Below, piece by piece: positions 50,592 to 59,802 of a stretch of 64,000 bases of DNA (positions are counted from its first letter, which is position 1; the number at the start of each line of letters is the position of its first letter). A program made the position numbers and the translations under genes. The notes under the pieces are model-generated. The model saw nothing but the letters and a program-made list of their open reading frames with translations, did not search any database and was not told where the DNA came from. Source of the stretch: Streptomyces sp. NBC_00414 (GTDB lineage: Bacteria > Actinomycetota > Actinomycetes > Streptomycetales > Streptomycetaceae); contig NZ_CP107935.1 of NCBI RefSeq assembly GCF_036038375.1, forward strand, positions 6,882,001 through 6,946,000, in the 5' to 3' direction.

Positions 50592-52138
50592 CGGACACAC
50601 AGGTGGCCACGGCGCCCCCCACCGACCTCGAAGGCTTGGTCGACTGGCTCATCCCGGACTGGGAACTGACCCCGCCGACGCCCGACGCGGTGGCGCAACT
50701 GCCGTCGTTCATCAGCAAGATGCGTGAATGCGAGCGCGTCTGCCAACAGCCCTACAGCGAGATCTCCCACGAGATCCAGGACGCCCTGGTGCTGCGCCGG
50801 CTCCAGCAGATGATCCACACCGTCCGGCTGAATCCGCTCTGGCGCGAGCGCCTGGAGAACGCCGGGGCGATCCGGCCTCCCGACAGCTACGAGGCGTGGC
50901 AGCGCATACCGCTGTCCGACAAGGAGACCCAGCGCGACTTCTACATGGGCTCCCGCGAGGGCATGGTCGTCCCGCACGACCGCGGTGGTTTCGAGGTCGT
51001 CGCCAGCGGGGGAACCAGCAGCGGCAGCCCTCTGGAAACCGTGTACTCACTGAGAGAACTGGGCGACACCTACGCGGTGGCCGGCCACTTCCTCGGCACG
51101 TACCAGCTCGCCGGCCACCTCGCGGGCGCGGATCCCAAGTGGCTGCTCACCACCCTCGCCGACTACCAGATGTGGAGCAGCGGCACGATGGTCGGCGGAG
51201 TGCTGCAGAGCGTGCCCGGCGTCAACTACATCGGGGCGGGGCCCGTCACCGCGCCCGTCCTGGAGCATGTCTTCTCCTACCGGGGGCCCAAGGCGCTGAT
51301 GGGCATCTCGGCGGGCATCGCCATCCTCGCCGAACTCGGCGCGGGCATGAGCCAGAAGGCCAAGGAGAGCTTCCGCGTCGCGCTCTACGGCAGCGGTGTG
51401 CTGTCCCGGCGCAACCGGGACGAACTCAAGGCGCTCTACCCGAACCTGGCGATCCTCAGCTACTTCGCGGCCACCCAGGCGGAGACCATCGGGCTGCAAC
51501 TGGCCGAGTCCAGCCCCGTCCTCACCGCGGTACCGGGCCTGCACCTCATCGAGATCGTCGACGAGAACGGCCGCTGGGTCCCCGAGGGCGAGGAGGGCGA
51601 ACTCGTCGTCACCCGGCTGCACGCCCATGAGGCTCCCCTGTTGAGGCTGAAGCTGGGCGACCGCATGATCCGCAGGCCGCGCCTCGACGGCCCCGGCCTC
51701 AAGGCCCAGCAGTTCGAGTTCGCCGGCCGCACCGGCGACATCCTGCACCTCAACGACAGCCAGTACTCGGCGGTGCGCGCCTACGACGCGGTGCGCGACG
51801 AGCTGAGGACGGCCGGCGTGGTGGACCTCGACAAGGTGGCCCACGAGATCCAGTTCGTCAACCGGCGCGAGGAACGGGTCATCACCCTGTACGCCGCCGT
51901 GGACGACGTGCTCACCCTGACGTACCGCGTCGACTCCATGCTCGGGTCGCCCGGGCTCCAACGGGTGCTCGTCAACGCCCTGCCGAGGTCCCTGTCCCTG
52001 TTCAACGACGGCGAGGCCAACCCCGCCTCGGTCGCCAAGACGGGCTACCGCCTGGAGGTCCGGTTCGTGCCGCGTCACTCGCCGGAGATCGAGCGCACGA
52101 CGGTCGGCAAGGTGCCGCTGGTCCGCGACCAGGGCTGA
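50588..52138 (+). CDS. PaaK-like adenylate-forming enzyme
   Basis: A 516-residue protein of the phenylacetate-CoA ligase branch. The phosphate loop is VASGGTSSGSP, A5-like YFAATQAETIG, then GEEGELVVT, LKLGD and FAGRTGDILHLNDSQYS. The last is divergent from the usual GRxDDMI, and the C-terminal domain lacks an obvious catalytic Lys motif, so it may form an acyl adenylate or another activated product rather than a CoA ester. No carrier protein is encoded nearby. GTG start overlapping the decarboxylase stop implies coupled synthesis. Confidence 0.82.
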   Translation: MTDTQVATAPPTDLEGLVDWLIPDWELTPPTPDAVAQLPSFISKMRECERVCQQPYSEISHEIQDALVLRRLQQMIHTVRLNPLWRERLENAGAIRPPDSYEAWQRIPLSDKETQRDFYMGSREGMVVPHDRGGFEVVASGGTSSGSPLETVYSLRELGDTYAVAGHFLGTYQLAGHLAGADPKWLLTTLADYQMWSSGTMVGGVLQSVPGVNYIGAGPVTAPVLEHVFSYRGPKALMGISAGIAILAELGAGMSQKAKESFRVALYGSGVLSRRNRDELKALYPNLAILSYFAATQAETIGLQLAESSPVLTAVPGLHLIEIVDENGRWVPEGEEGELVVTRLHAHEAPLLRLKLGDRMIRRPRLDGPGLKAQQFEFAGRTGDILHLNDSQYSAVRAYDAVRDELRTAGVVDLDKVAHEIQFVNRREERVITLYAAVDDVLTLTYRVDSMLGSPGLQRVLVNALPRSLSLFNDGEANPASVAKTGYRLEVRFVPRHSPEIERTTVGKVPLVRDQG

Positions 52139-52231
52139 GCCACCCACCGGCCGGGCCCACCGGCCAGAAACGCAAAGCAGCAGACACCCTCACCCCGTGC
52201 GTCATCCCAGAACACAACGCAGGAGGAACGA

Positions 52232-52666
52232 GTGGCCTACAAACCGCAGATCAACATCATCGCCGTGGTCGACGTCATCGGCGCCCTCTCCGGAGGCACG
52301 CTGCACAACGGCAATCTCTCCATGGTCGACAACAGCGGTGAGGAGAGCACCGGGCAGGGAACGGCGCACCTGCGCACCGCCGTCCGTCCGGGCCAGGTCG
52401 TCCAGTGGTCCGCCCTCGCCGTCGACCTCCAGACCCCCGTCGAGATCCGGAGCATCACGTTCCTCGGCGAGGACGGTTCGGCGACGCCCGCACCCCGCAC
52501 CTCGGCCGAGGGCGACGGCGACAAACTCGACCTGGCGCACTGGGCCGGAGTGGTCCCCCCGTCCCTGCCCTCCGGAAAGCCCTTCAAGTACCGCCTGGAA
52601 CTCCAGATGTACGAGGGCCAGTACAGCGTGCTGCACGTGGACTCGCCGGCGCTGATCGGCGTCTGA
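52232..52666 (+). CDS. AidA/PixA-family (inclusion-body) protein 1
   Basis: A 144-residue single-domain protein. The family pattern is clear: INIIAVVDVIGALSGGTLHN, SMVDNSG, GQGTAHLRT, GQVVQWSALAVD, and LAHWAGVV...KYRLELQM near the end. PixA forms crystalline inclusions in Xenorhabdus and AidA is quorum-sensing controlled in Burkholderia/Ralstonia; biochemical role unknown. AGGAGGAACGA gives the GTG start strong support. First of four paralogues. Confidence 0.8.
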   Translation: MAYKPQINIIAVVDVIGALSGGTLHNGNLSMVDNSGEESTGQGTAHLRTAVRPGQVVQWSALAVDLQTPVEIRSITFLGEDGSATPAPRTSAEGDGDKLDLAHWAGVVPPSLPSGKPFKYRLELQMYEGQYSVLHVDSPALIGV

Positions 52667-52721
52667 CCGGAAGACCGGGTCCGGACGATCAGGAGACAAC
52701 CCACAACGACGAGGTGGAAGC

Positions 52722-53573
52722 ATGGCTCAACAGCTGGCGATCATCGTGCTCGTGGACATCGGCAACGCTCTGGAAGCCAACTCTCTGCGGGACAACGTCT
52801 ATCTGTTCGACAACATGAAGCTGCACGGATCCGAGGGCCAGGGCACCGGCGACCTGGTGACCGCCATTCACGGCGCGTACTGGCGCGACGGATCGCAGGC
52901 CACGGAGCAGGTGCTCAACTGGCTGCCCTACAGCCTGGGTTCCATACCCCCGACCGTGCCCCGCGGCTACGAGAGCGAACGGGCCCGGCAGAGCGACGTC
53001 AAGGCGCTGGAGGAGCTGGACGCCTTCTCGTCCAAGCCCGACGCCTCCGACCCCGCGGCCGATCTCAAGGAGATCCGCAGGGCGGTCGGCACCCGGGTGA
53101 AGACCACCCGGCGCACCAAGGGCCGTCTGTCGGGACAGAAGGTCATCGACGTCACCGGCGAGATCATCACCGACGCCTCCGCGGGGACCTACAGCTACCC
53201 CGCCCCGGTGATCACGGACATCTACGGCCAGGCCGTCGACGAGAAGATCATGTACCCGGCGGAGTACGGTTCGCCCGACCTGGTCACCGACGGCTGGTAC
53301 TGGTCCGCCACCGTCGACTCCTCCCGGCCCGGCACCTACTCCTACTCGATGCGCATCCAGCTCCACCGGCTGGTGCAGCGGGGCAGTGAGGCGCTCTGGG
53401 AGCCGGTGAACATGACCTGCGAGTCGGCGCTCAAGGTGACCTCCGAGCCCAAGTACAACGGTTTCACCGGCACGGGCATGGGCGTGCTGCCCATCGAGTC
53501 GTCCTCTCAGGGCGCCGAGTACTTCCAGCAGTCCGGGTCGCAGGAGCCCGGCCTCGTAGCGGAGGAGCGGTAG
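52722..53573 (+). CDS. AidA/PixA-family protein 2 with large insertion
   Basis: A 283-residue paralogue. The N-terminal family half (LAIIVLVDIGNALEANSLRD, LFDNMK, GQGTGDLVTA, QVLNWLPYSLG) and the C-terminal half (GWYWSATVDSSRPGTYSYSM) are separated by about 115 extra residues including a charged helical stretch (ARQSDVKALEELDAF, DLKEIRRAVGTRVKTTRRTK). The tail after residue 240 is Ser/Gln/Gly-rich. It ends directly against the next start codon. Confidence 0.75.
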   Translation: MAQQLAIIVLVDIGNALEANSLRDNVYLFDNMKLHGSEGQGTGDLVTAIHGAYWRDGSQATEQVLNWLPYSLGSIPPTVPRGYESERARQSDVKALEELDAFSSKPDASDPAADLKEIRRAVGTRVKTTRRTKGRLSGQKVIDVTGEIITDASAGTYSYPAPVITDIYGQAVDEKIMYPAEYGSPDLVTDGWYWSATVDSSRPGTYSYSMRIQLHRLVQRGSEALWEPVNMTCESALKVTSEPKYNGFTGTGMGVLPIESSSQGAEYFQQSGSQEPGLVAEER

Positions 53574-53999
53574 ATGACCAGCGACACGGACAACGGCGTC
53601 GCCAGGCGCCCGATCTCGATCACGGCCGTGGTGGACTGCGTGGGGGCCCTCGCCACCGGCACCGTGCACGGCAACCTGTACTTCTACGACACCAACAAGG
53701 CCGGCGGGTCCCTGGGGTTCGGCACCGAGCAGCTGCGCACCCGCGTCCGCAGCGGCGACCAGATCCTGTGGTCCGTCCTCGCCCTGGAGTGCGAGGCGTA
53801 CACGGCGATCGACAGCATCGTCATCGACCACGAGCTGTGCGAGCCGGAGCGCAGGGTCTACCCCGGAACCGATGTCGCGTACTGGATCGGGACGGTGAAG
53901 AAGGACGTCCCGGGCGACACCTACTACCAGGTGAGGTTCAGGCTCGGCTCGCGGGACGAGCCGATCGTCACCACGCTGTCCCCGAGTCTCGTCGGCTGA
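53574..53999 (+). CDS. AidA/PixA-family protein 3
   Basis: A 141-residue paralogue with ISITAVVDCVGALATGTVHG, YDTNKAG, GFGTEQLRTR, GDQILWSVLALE and YWIGTVKKDVPGDTYYQVRF. ATG follows immediately on the stop of the previous gene, with GGAGGAGCGG as ribosome site inside the upstream gene. Confidence 0.8.
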   Translation: MTSDTDNGVARRPISITAVVDCVGALATGTVHGNLYFYDTNKAGGSLGFGTEQLRTRVRSGDQILWSVLALECEAYTAIDSIVIDHELCEPERRVYPGTDVAYWIGTVKKDVPGDTYYQVRFRLGSRDEPIVTTLSPSLVG

Positions 54000-54013
54000 T
54001 TCCAGGAGGAGCG

Positions 54014-54589
54014 ATGACCACCAGCACGGTCGGCGAAACCGTCGGACAGGAAAGTGTCGGACAACAGAAGCAGAACCCGGGTCAGTTGAACTCGGTCCAG
54101 CTCAACATCGTCACGCTGATCGACATGGAGCGGGCGACCCGATCCGGTTCGCTCAGCGAGTCGATGTTCATGATGGACAACAGCATCGGCGGCGACGGGC
54201 AGGGGACCAACCACCTCCAGACGTTCTGCAAACAGGGGCAGGTCCTGAACTGGATCGTGCGGCCCATCGACATGGACAAGCGGCTCGACAACACCTGGCC
54301 GCCCATGCCGAAGATCAACAGCATCGTCTTCCTCGACACGGAGTCCGGTGACGAGGAGGACGTGGCGGAACGCAAGATCTTCACGGAGCTGAAGATCTAC
54401 GGGGCGCCGGACCGGATGCGGGACAAGTTCACCCCGGTCTACTACTACTGGGCCGGCACCGTCCTGAGCACCGCCCGGCCGGGCCTGTACCGCTACCGCC
54501 TGGTCCTGGAACTGGAGCAGGAGGGCACGAAGGAGAAGCTGTACCTGAACACCGAGGAACACCCCTCGATCCGAGTACTGGGCGTCTGA
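54014..54589 (+). CDS. AidA/PixA-family protein 4
   Basis: A 191-residue paralogue with a 30-residue Gln/Val/Gly-rich N-terminal extension, then LNIVTLIDMERATRSGSLSE, MMDNSIGGDGQGTNHLQT, GQVLNWIVRPID and YYWAGTVLSTARPGLYRYRL. It contains more charged surface (DTESGDEEDVAERK) than the others. AGGAGGAGCG precedes the ATG. Last gene of the operon; a repeat-built terminator follows. Confidence 0.8.
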   Translation: MTTSTVGETVGQESVGQQKQNPGQLNSVQLNIVTLIDMERATRSGSLSESMFMMDNSIGGDGQGTNHLQTFCKQGQVLNWIVRPIDMDKRLDNTWPPMPKINSIVFLDTESGDEEDVAERKIFTELKIYGAPDRMRDKFTPVYYYWAGTVLSTARPGLYRYRLVLELEQEGTKEKLYLNTEEHPSIRVLGV

Positions 54590-54650
54590 CCCCAGGCGGC
54601 CCCCACCCCGGCCCACCCGACACCGGGTGCGGTCCCGGTGGGGGCCGCCC

Positions 54651-54726
54651 GCGCCGTTCCCCGCGCCCTTGAAGGGGCGCGGGGAACTGCGCAGTCTTTT
54701 GTCTTCAAGGGCGCGGGGAACTGCGC
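54651..54726. terminator. Terminator region with three GC-rich repeat units
   Basis: Units at 54651-54670, 54673-54692 (inverted) and 54707-54726 (inverted). The first two form a hairpin with a two-base loop followed by GTCTTTTGTCTT. It lies between the PixA-type operon and the convergent debranching gene. Confidence 0.75.
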
Positions 54727-54774
54727 GGCCAGCCCCCACTCACCCGCACCCGACAGCGCACCCCCAGTGGAACG

Positions 54775-56721
54775 TCACGCGCCTCCGACGGCGGTCAGCA
54801 ACGCCAATGGCGCGGCCGCAGACCGAGACTCCCGCACGCACGCGTGCGGATACGGCACCGGCTCCCCGTGCGTCCCACGCCCGTACCCCGCAAGTACCTC
54901 CGGCAGCCGATACCCCGCGACGGTCGCCGCGTCGACCAGCCCGTGCGCGACCGCCCGAGCCTCGTCGTGGAGCCCGTACCGCGCCAGCCCCAACGTGATC
55001 AGCGCGTTGTCGTGGGGCCACACGGACCCCCGGTGATACGACAGCGGGTGGTACGCGGGCTGCCCCGAGGCGACCGTCCGCACACCCCACCCGGAGAAGA
55101 AGTCCGGCTCCAGCAACCGCCGCCCCACCAGCTCCCCGTACTCCTTGTCGAGGAGCCCGGACCACAGCAGATGCCCCGCGTCGGACGCGAGCGCGTCGAC
55201 GTGGTTCCCGTCGCCGTCGAGGGCGAGCGCGGGAAAGGCGCGGTCCGCCATCCAGAAGTCCCGCTGGAACCGGTCCCGGAGATCCCCGGCGGCCTGTTCG
55301 AGGAGCGCCGCGTACACCTCGTCGTCCCACACCGTCCGGGCCAGCTGCGCGGTACGGCGCAGCGCGTCGTACGCGTAACCCTGCGCGCCCGCGGCCATCA
55401 CGGGCCCGGTCGGCCGGCTGCCGTCGCCGGAGCAGATGGCGCCGGGGGAGTCCTTCCAGTTCTGGTTGGCGAGGCCGCCCTCGTCCGCGCGGTAGACGAG
55501 ATAGCCGCGCGAGGTCAGCCCGCCGTGGTCCAGCATCCAGCCGATCGCCGCGCGGGCGTTGGGCTCCAGACGCCGGGCCAGCGCCACGTCACCGGTCTGC
55601 TCGACGTACGCGCCGAGGAGCACGAGGAACAGCGGGGTCGCGTCGACCGAGCCGTAGTACCGCCCGTACGGCACCTGGCCGAAGTGGGCCAGCTCCCCGT
55701 GCCGCACCTCGTGCACGATCTTGCCCGGCTGGGCCACCGTGCCCGCGCCGACCTCGGTGGCCTGGGCCGCGGCGAGCGCGGGCAGGGTGGCGGCGGCCAG
55801 TTGCGGCCGGTAGGGGAGGGCGAACAGCGACGTCAGCAGCGCGTCGCGGCCGAGCAGGGTGAGGAACCACGGCACGCCCGCGGCCGGGACACGAAGCTCC
55901 TCGCCGTCCGGACCGGTCGCCGGTACCTGGAGCACGGCCAGGTCGGACAGGCCCCGCGCGCACGCGGCGGCCAGCTCGGGCCAGCCGCTCGGGAAGGGCA
56001 CGCCCTCCGCGAACTCCCCCTCCAGCACGCGGAGTCGGGCGTTCGCGGCGGCCGGGGTGAGGGGCACCTCCGGGGACGGCATACCGTGCGGGCGCGCCGC
56101 CACCCGGAGGGCCAGCTCGGCCGAGCCGTGCGGTTCGAGGTCGAGGGTCCACACCAGGCGCCGCGCACCGGTGCCGGTCTCCTCGACGCCGTCCGGCGCG
56201 GGCTCGGAGGTGACGGTCGTACAGGACCGCCACTCGCCGCGCTGATAGCTGAACTCCACGCCGTCGTCGAGGACTTCGCGGGAGCGGACCGCGCCGGTCT
56301 TCGCGTACGTACGGTGGTCGGAGCGCAGCTCGAACTGGTCCGTGAAGTCGGCGTCGGCGGTGACCGCGATCCGGACCGTCGTCGGCACCGGGCGGTTGCT
56401 GGTGATCCGCAGCGACTCGACGAACGAGCCGTCCGCGACGGCCTGTTCGCGGAAGACCGTGTGGGCGGGCGGCTCCTGCCGGCCGCCGCGCGGCACGAGG
56501 ACGCAGCGGGCCGTGTCGCCGTCCGCCACCGGCGACAGCGCCTCGGGCACCGCCCCGTCGACGGTCAGCTGCCAGCGGCTCAGGTGCCGGGCGTCGCGCA
56601 CGAACAGTCCGTCGGGGGCGGTGTGTGAACCGCCGCCGCCGCGTACTCCGCTGATGTCCCCGCCGTCGCCCACCGCGGCGAACGTCCCGCCGTGTACGAG
56701 CAGATGCTGCCGGTCCGTCAT
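54775..56721 (-). CDS. Glycogen-debranching-like amylo-alpha-1,6-glucosidase
   Basis: A 648-residue enzyme with the GDE_N_bis domain at the N-terminus (GGTFAAVGDGGDISG, GLFVRDARHLSRWQLTVDG) and an (alpha/alpha)6-barrel glucosidase domain (GRDALLTSLFALPY, NQNWKDSPGAICSGDG, YHRGSVWPHDNALITLGL). Members trim oligosaccharide branches or act on sugar-containing metabolites. The start overlaps the upstream gene by four bases. Confidence 0.85.
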   Translation of the reverse strand: MTDRQHLLVHGGTFAAVGDGGDISGVRGGGGSHTAPDGLFVRDARHLSRWQLTVDGAVPEALSPVADGDTARCVLVPRGGRQEPPAHTVFREQAVADGSFVESLRITSNRPVPTTVRIAVTADADFTDQFELRSDHRTYAKTGAVRSREVLDDGVEFSYQRGEWRSCTTVTSEPAPDGVEETGTGARRLVWTLDLEPHGSAELALRVAARPHGMPSPEVPLTPAAANARLRVLEGEFAEGVPFPSGWPELAAACARGLSDLAVLQVPATGPDGEELRVPAAGVPWFLTLLGRDALLTSLFALPYRPQLAAATLPALAAAQATEVGAGTVAQPGKIVHEVRHGELAHFGQVPYGRYYGSVDATPLFLVLLGAYVEQTGDVALARRLEPNARAAIGWMLDHGGLTSRGYLVYRADEGGLANQNWKDSPGAICSGDGSRPTGPVMAAGAQGYAYDALRRTAQLARTVWDDEVYAALLEQAAGDLRDRFQRDFWMADRAFPALALDGDGNHVDALASDAGHLLWSGLLDKEYGELVGRRLLEPDFFSGWGVRTVASGQPAYHPLSYHRGSVWPHDNALITLGLARYGLHDEARAVAHGLVDAATVAGYRLPEVLAGYGRGTHGEPVPYPHACVRESRSAAAPLALLTAVGGA

Positions 56722-58283
56722 CGCAGGTCCCCTCCCAAGGCACCCTCGCCGAACTTCTCCGTCGTGCCCAACTCCTCGATCGCGCCGAACCCTTCGGCCG
56801 CGCCGAACTCCTCGGCCGTGCCGTGCGCCGCGCCGGCCGTGCCGTGCCCCGCGTCAGGCGTGTCGTGCAGCAGGTCCAGCGTCAGCGCCGCGCTCCAGCT
56901 GAAGCCGAGCGCCCCGCAGGCCTCCCCGGTGTACGGGTCGACGTACTCGGCGAACCCGGACGTGTCCGCCGTCTCCAGCAGCGCGCCGCGCAGGGTCCGC
57001 GCGCGGGCGTGCTCCCCGTGCAGCCTCAGCCCCCGCTCCACCAGCCAGTTGGTGTTGAACCAGGCAGGTCCCCGCCAGTACCGGTGCGGGTCGAAGGCGT
57101 GCCCGGTCAGGTCGTAGCTCGGTACGAGCCGTGTGGTGTCCCCGAGCCCGAAGTGCGGGCCGCGCAGGGTCCGTACGAGTGCCGCGGCCGTCTCGCGGGG
57201 CAGGGTCGGCAGGATCAGCGGGACGAGACCGGAGACCCCGCGCTCGGGGATCGGCTCGTCCGTGCGCACGTCCCGGCAGAAGAACATGCCCTCCGCCGGG
57301 TCCCACAGCCGGTCGACCAGCGCCGCCGTCAGCCGCTCGGCGCGCGCGTGGCGGGCGGTGCCCGTCGCGCCCAGCTCCCGGGCGATCCGCGCCAGCGCGT
57401 GCTCGGAGGCGATCAGCAGGGCGTTGAACGCCGGGTCCTCCACGGCGAATCCGCCGACCCCGTCCGCGTAACCGCTGTCCCGGTAGCCCGTCGCCAGGCG
57501 CACGTACCGGCCGTAGTCCAGGTCGGTGGGCCGGTCCTCGGCGGCGCCGTGGTCCAGGTCGGCGCGGCGGAAGGAGCGGGCCGGCGCCGGCCGGACGCGG
57601 GCGAGCGGCGCGTCCCAGCTCGGGGCGTTGTCCATGCCCTGCTCCCAGGGGTGGACCACCGAGGCGAGACCCCCGCCGCCCAGGTCCCGGCGGTGCAGCA
57701 GATAGCGGTGCCAGGCCGCGAGGCGCGGGTACATCCGGGACAGGAAGGACCTCGACCGGGAAAGACCCGGGTCGGCGGAGTGCACGAGCCACACGGCGAG
57801 CGCGTGCACCGGTGGCTGCACGATGCCCGAGGTCTGTACGGTGCGCGGGGCGCCCGCGGCGCGCCCCGCGGTCGAGGAGCGCCAGAAGTCCGGGCTCGGG
57901 AAGTACGCGTCGAGGGGGACGGAGGGGTTGAACACGATGTGCGGGATCCGGCCGTCGCCCCACTGCGCGTCGAGCAGCGTCTCCAGCTCCGTCTGGGCCC
58001 GCAGCGGCGACAGGTGCCGCAGCCCGATCGCGATGAACGCCGAGTCCCAGGACCACTGGTGCGGATACAGGCTGCGCGAGGGCACCGTGGACGTGCCCGT
58101 CCAGTTGCTCTGCAGCACCCGGGCCGCCCTGAGGTGCAGCGGCTCCGCCGGGCGGACCGGATCGTATACGGCCGCCTGGGCCCGGCCGGTCTCACCCTGG
58201 CCGGTGAAAGGCGGTGAGGCCGAGGTGCGTACGGGATCGAAGTGCACAGTGCGGCGGGCGGTGAGCTGGGTTGTGCGGTCCAC
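56718..58283 (-). CDS. MGH1-like (GH63-type) glycoside hydrolase
   Basis: A 521-residue (alpha/alpha)6-barrel hydrolase. HQWSWDSAFIAIGLRHL, FWRSSTAG, QPPVHALAVWLVH, WEQGMDNAPSWD and WRGPAWFNTNWLV are typical of mannosylglycerate hydrolase-like and trehalase-like families, with acidic catalytic residues in the WD and WEQGMDN segments. The last 45 residues are degenerate short repeats (HGTAEEFGAAEGFGAIEEL). GTG start. Operon with the debranching gene, divergent from a ROK regulator. Confidence 0.85.
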   Translation of the reverse strand: MDRTTQLTARRTVHFDPVRTSASPPFTGQGETGRAQAAVYDPVRPAEPLHLRAARVLQSNWTGTSTVPSRSLYPHQWSWDSAFIAIGLRHLSPLRAQTELETLLDAQWGDGRIPHIVFNPSVPLDAYFPSPDFWRSSTAGRAAGAPRTVQTSGIVQPPVHALAVWLVHSADPGLSRSRSFLSRMYPRLAAWHRYLLHRRDLGGGGLASVVHPWEQGMDNAPSWDAPLARVRPAPARSFRRADLDHGAAEDRPTDLDYGRYVRLATGYRDSGYADGVGGFAVEDPAFNALLIASEHALARIARELGATGTARHARAERLTAALVDRLWDPAEGMFFCRDVRTDEPIPERGVSGLVPLILPTLPRETAAALVRTLRGPHFGLGDTTRLVPSYDLTGHAFDPHRYWRGPAWFNTNWLVERGLRLHGEHARARTLRGALLETADTSGFAEYVDPYTGEACGALGFSWSAALTLDLLHDTPDAGHGTAGAAHGTAEEFGAAEGFGAIEELGTTEKFGEGALGGDLR

Positions 58284-58358
58284 TCAGGTCTCCCCGAAGA
58301 CATGGCGCCGACCAGTTCGGCAGTAGCTACCGTAGGGTTACGTCTATTTAACACGCAA

Positions 58359-58381
58359 AACTCAATATGTAATGCAGAGTT
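58359..58381. promoter_or_regulatory. Candidate operator in ROK/hydrolase promoter region
   Basis: AACTC and GAGTT are inverted arms 13 bases apart in an AT-rich stretch (58335-58380) between the divergent genes. Weak. Confidence 0.3.
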
Positions 58382-58428
58382 GGTGAACGCAAGGGGTGCG
58401 TATGACCGGAACCACAGGGAGGAGCGAA

Positions 58429-59646
58429 ATGGCCAACAGGACCGGGAAGGCCGGGAGCCAGGCGAGCTCCGGCGACCTGCTGGAGCTGGTGCGCAGCGGG
58501 CGCGCCACCACCCGCGGGGCGTTGCAGCAGGTCACCGGGTTGTCCCGGGCCACGGTCGGGCAGCGCCTCGACCGGCTCTTCCGGGCCGGCTGGCTGCGCG
58601 AGGGCGCCGCGGGCCCGGTGGACTCGCCGCTCGGCGGACGTCCCTCGGTCCGCCTGGAGTTCGACGACTCCCACGCCGTCGTCCTCGCCGCCGACCTCGA
58701 CACCCGGCACGCGCGCGCCGCCGTGCTGTCCCTGACCGGTGAGCTGCTGGCCGAACACGCGGGGCCGCTGCTCGTCGAGGACGGCCCGGACGCGGTGCTC
58801 GGCGAACTGGGCCGCTGGTTCGCCGAACTGCTGGAGAAGGCCGGGCACCGGGCGCACGAGGTGTGCGGGATCGGGCTGGCCGTACCGGGCCCGGTGGACA
58901 CCGACACGGGCCGGGTCGTCCAGCCGCCGATCATGCCCGGCTGGGACGGCTACGACATCAGGGGCCGCCTCACCCGAGCCTTCACCGAGCACACGGGCGC
59001 CGGACCGGTCCCGGTCCTCGTCGACAACGACGCCAACCTCATGGCGTACGGGGAGCAGCGCACCGCCCACCCCGACTGCTCGGCCTTCGTCCTGGTGAAG
59101 GTCTCCACCGGTATCGGCGCGGGCGTGGTCGTCGGCGGCGCGATCTACCGGGGCATCGACGGGGGAGCCGGGGACATCGGGCACATCCGGGTCCCGGAGG
59201 GCGCCGACGCGCTGTGCAGGTGCGGGTCGTTCGGCTGTCTCGCCGCCGTGGCCAGTGGCGGCGCCGTGGCGCGCAGGCTGGCGGAGTCGGGGGTTCCGGC
59301 GGCGTCGGGCTCGGACGTGCGCGACCTGCTCACCTCGGGGCACCCCGGCGCGGCGGCGTTCGCGCGGGAGGCGGGGCGGCACGTCGGTGACGTCCTGGCG
59401 ACGGTGGTGACGCTGCTCAATCCGGGCGTCCTCATGATCGCCGGGGATCTGGCCGGAACGGCCTTCCTCACCGGCGTGCGCGAACTGCTCTACCAGCGGG
59501 CCCTGCCCCGCTCCACCGCCCACCTGGACGTGGTCACGTCCCGGCTCGGCGACCGGGCGGGCCTGGTCGGAGCGGGTGCGCTGGTCGTGGAACACCTGTA
59601 CGCGCCCGAAAGGGTCGAGGCGCGGCTGCTCGCCATGGGCGTGTGA
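58429..59646 (+). CDS. ROK-family transcriptional regulator
   Basis: A 405-residue regulator: N-terminal winged helix (LLELVRSGRATTRGALQQVT, SRATVGQRLDRLF) and a ROK sugar-kinase-like domain with VLVDNDANLMAYGE, the zinc site CRCGSFGCL and GGGAGDIGHI. Such proteins sense sugars or sugar phosphates. It is divergent from the two glycoside hydrolase genes, its probable targets. ATG 58429 has GGGAGGAGCG upstream; an in-frame earlier start at 58402 lacks one. Confidence 0.92.
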   Translation: MANRTGKAGSQASSGDLLELVRSGRATTRGALQQVTGLSRATVGQRLDRLFRAGWLREGAAGPVDSPLGGRPSVRLEFDDSHAVVLAADLDTRHARAAVLSLTGELLAEHAGPLLVEDGPDAVLGELGRWFAELLEKAGHRAHEVCGIGLAVPGPVDTDTGRVVQPPIMPGWDGYDIRGRLTRAFTEHTGAGPVPVLVDNDANLMAYGEQRTAHPDCSAFVLVKVSTGIGAGVVVGGAIYRGIDGGAGDIGHIRVPEGADALCRCGSFGCLAAVASGGAVARRLAESGVPAASGSDVRDLLTSGHPGAAAFAREAGRHVGDVLATVVTLLNPGVLMIAGDLAGTAFLTGVRELLYQRALPRSTAHLDVVTSRLGDRAGLVGAGALVVEHLYAPERVEARLLAMGV

Positions 59647-59802
59647 GGCCGCGCGAGGCCGTGCGCGGCGTTGTGACGGGAGTGTTTCCGGTCGGGGAAC
59701 GCGTCCGCATGGTGAAATCCGGGCGCCGCCGACGGCGTGATTCTCGCCACGCATGATCGATGTTTCGCTCAGATGAGCGGATCTTGAGTGGCTGCACTTC
59801 TC

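Noticed and set aside
49116..54589. NRPS-like biosynthetic cluster
   Set aside because: There is an adenylase but no carrier, condensation or thioesterase domain; the neighbours are PixA-type proteins.
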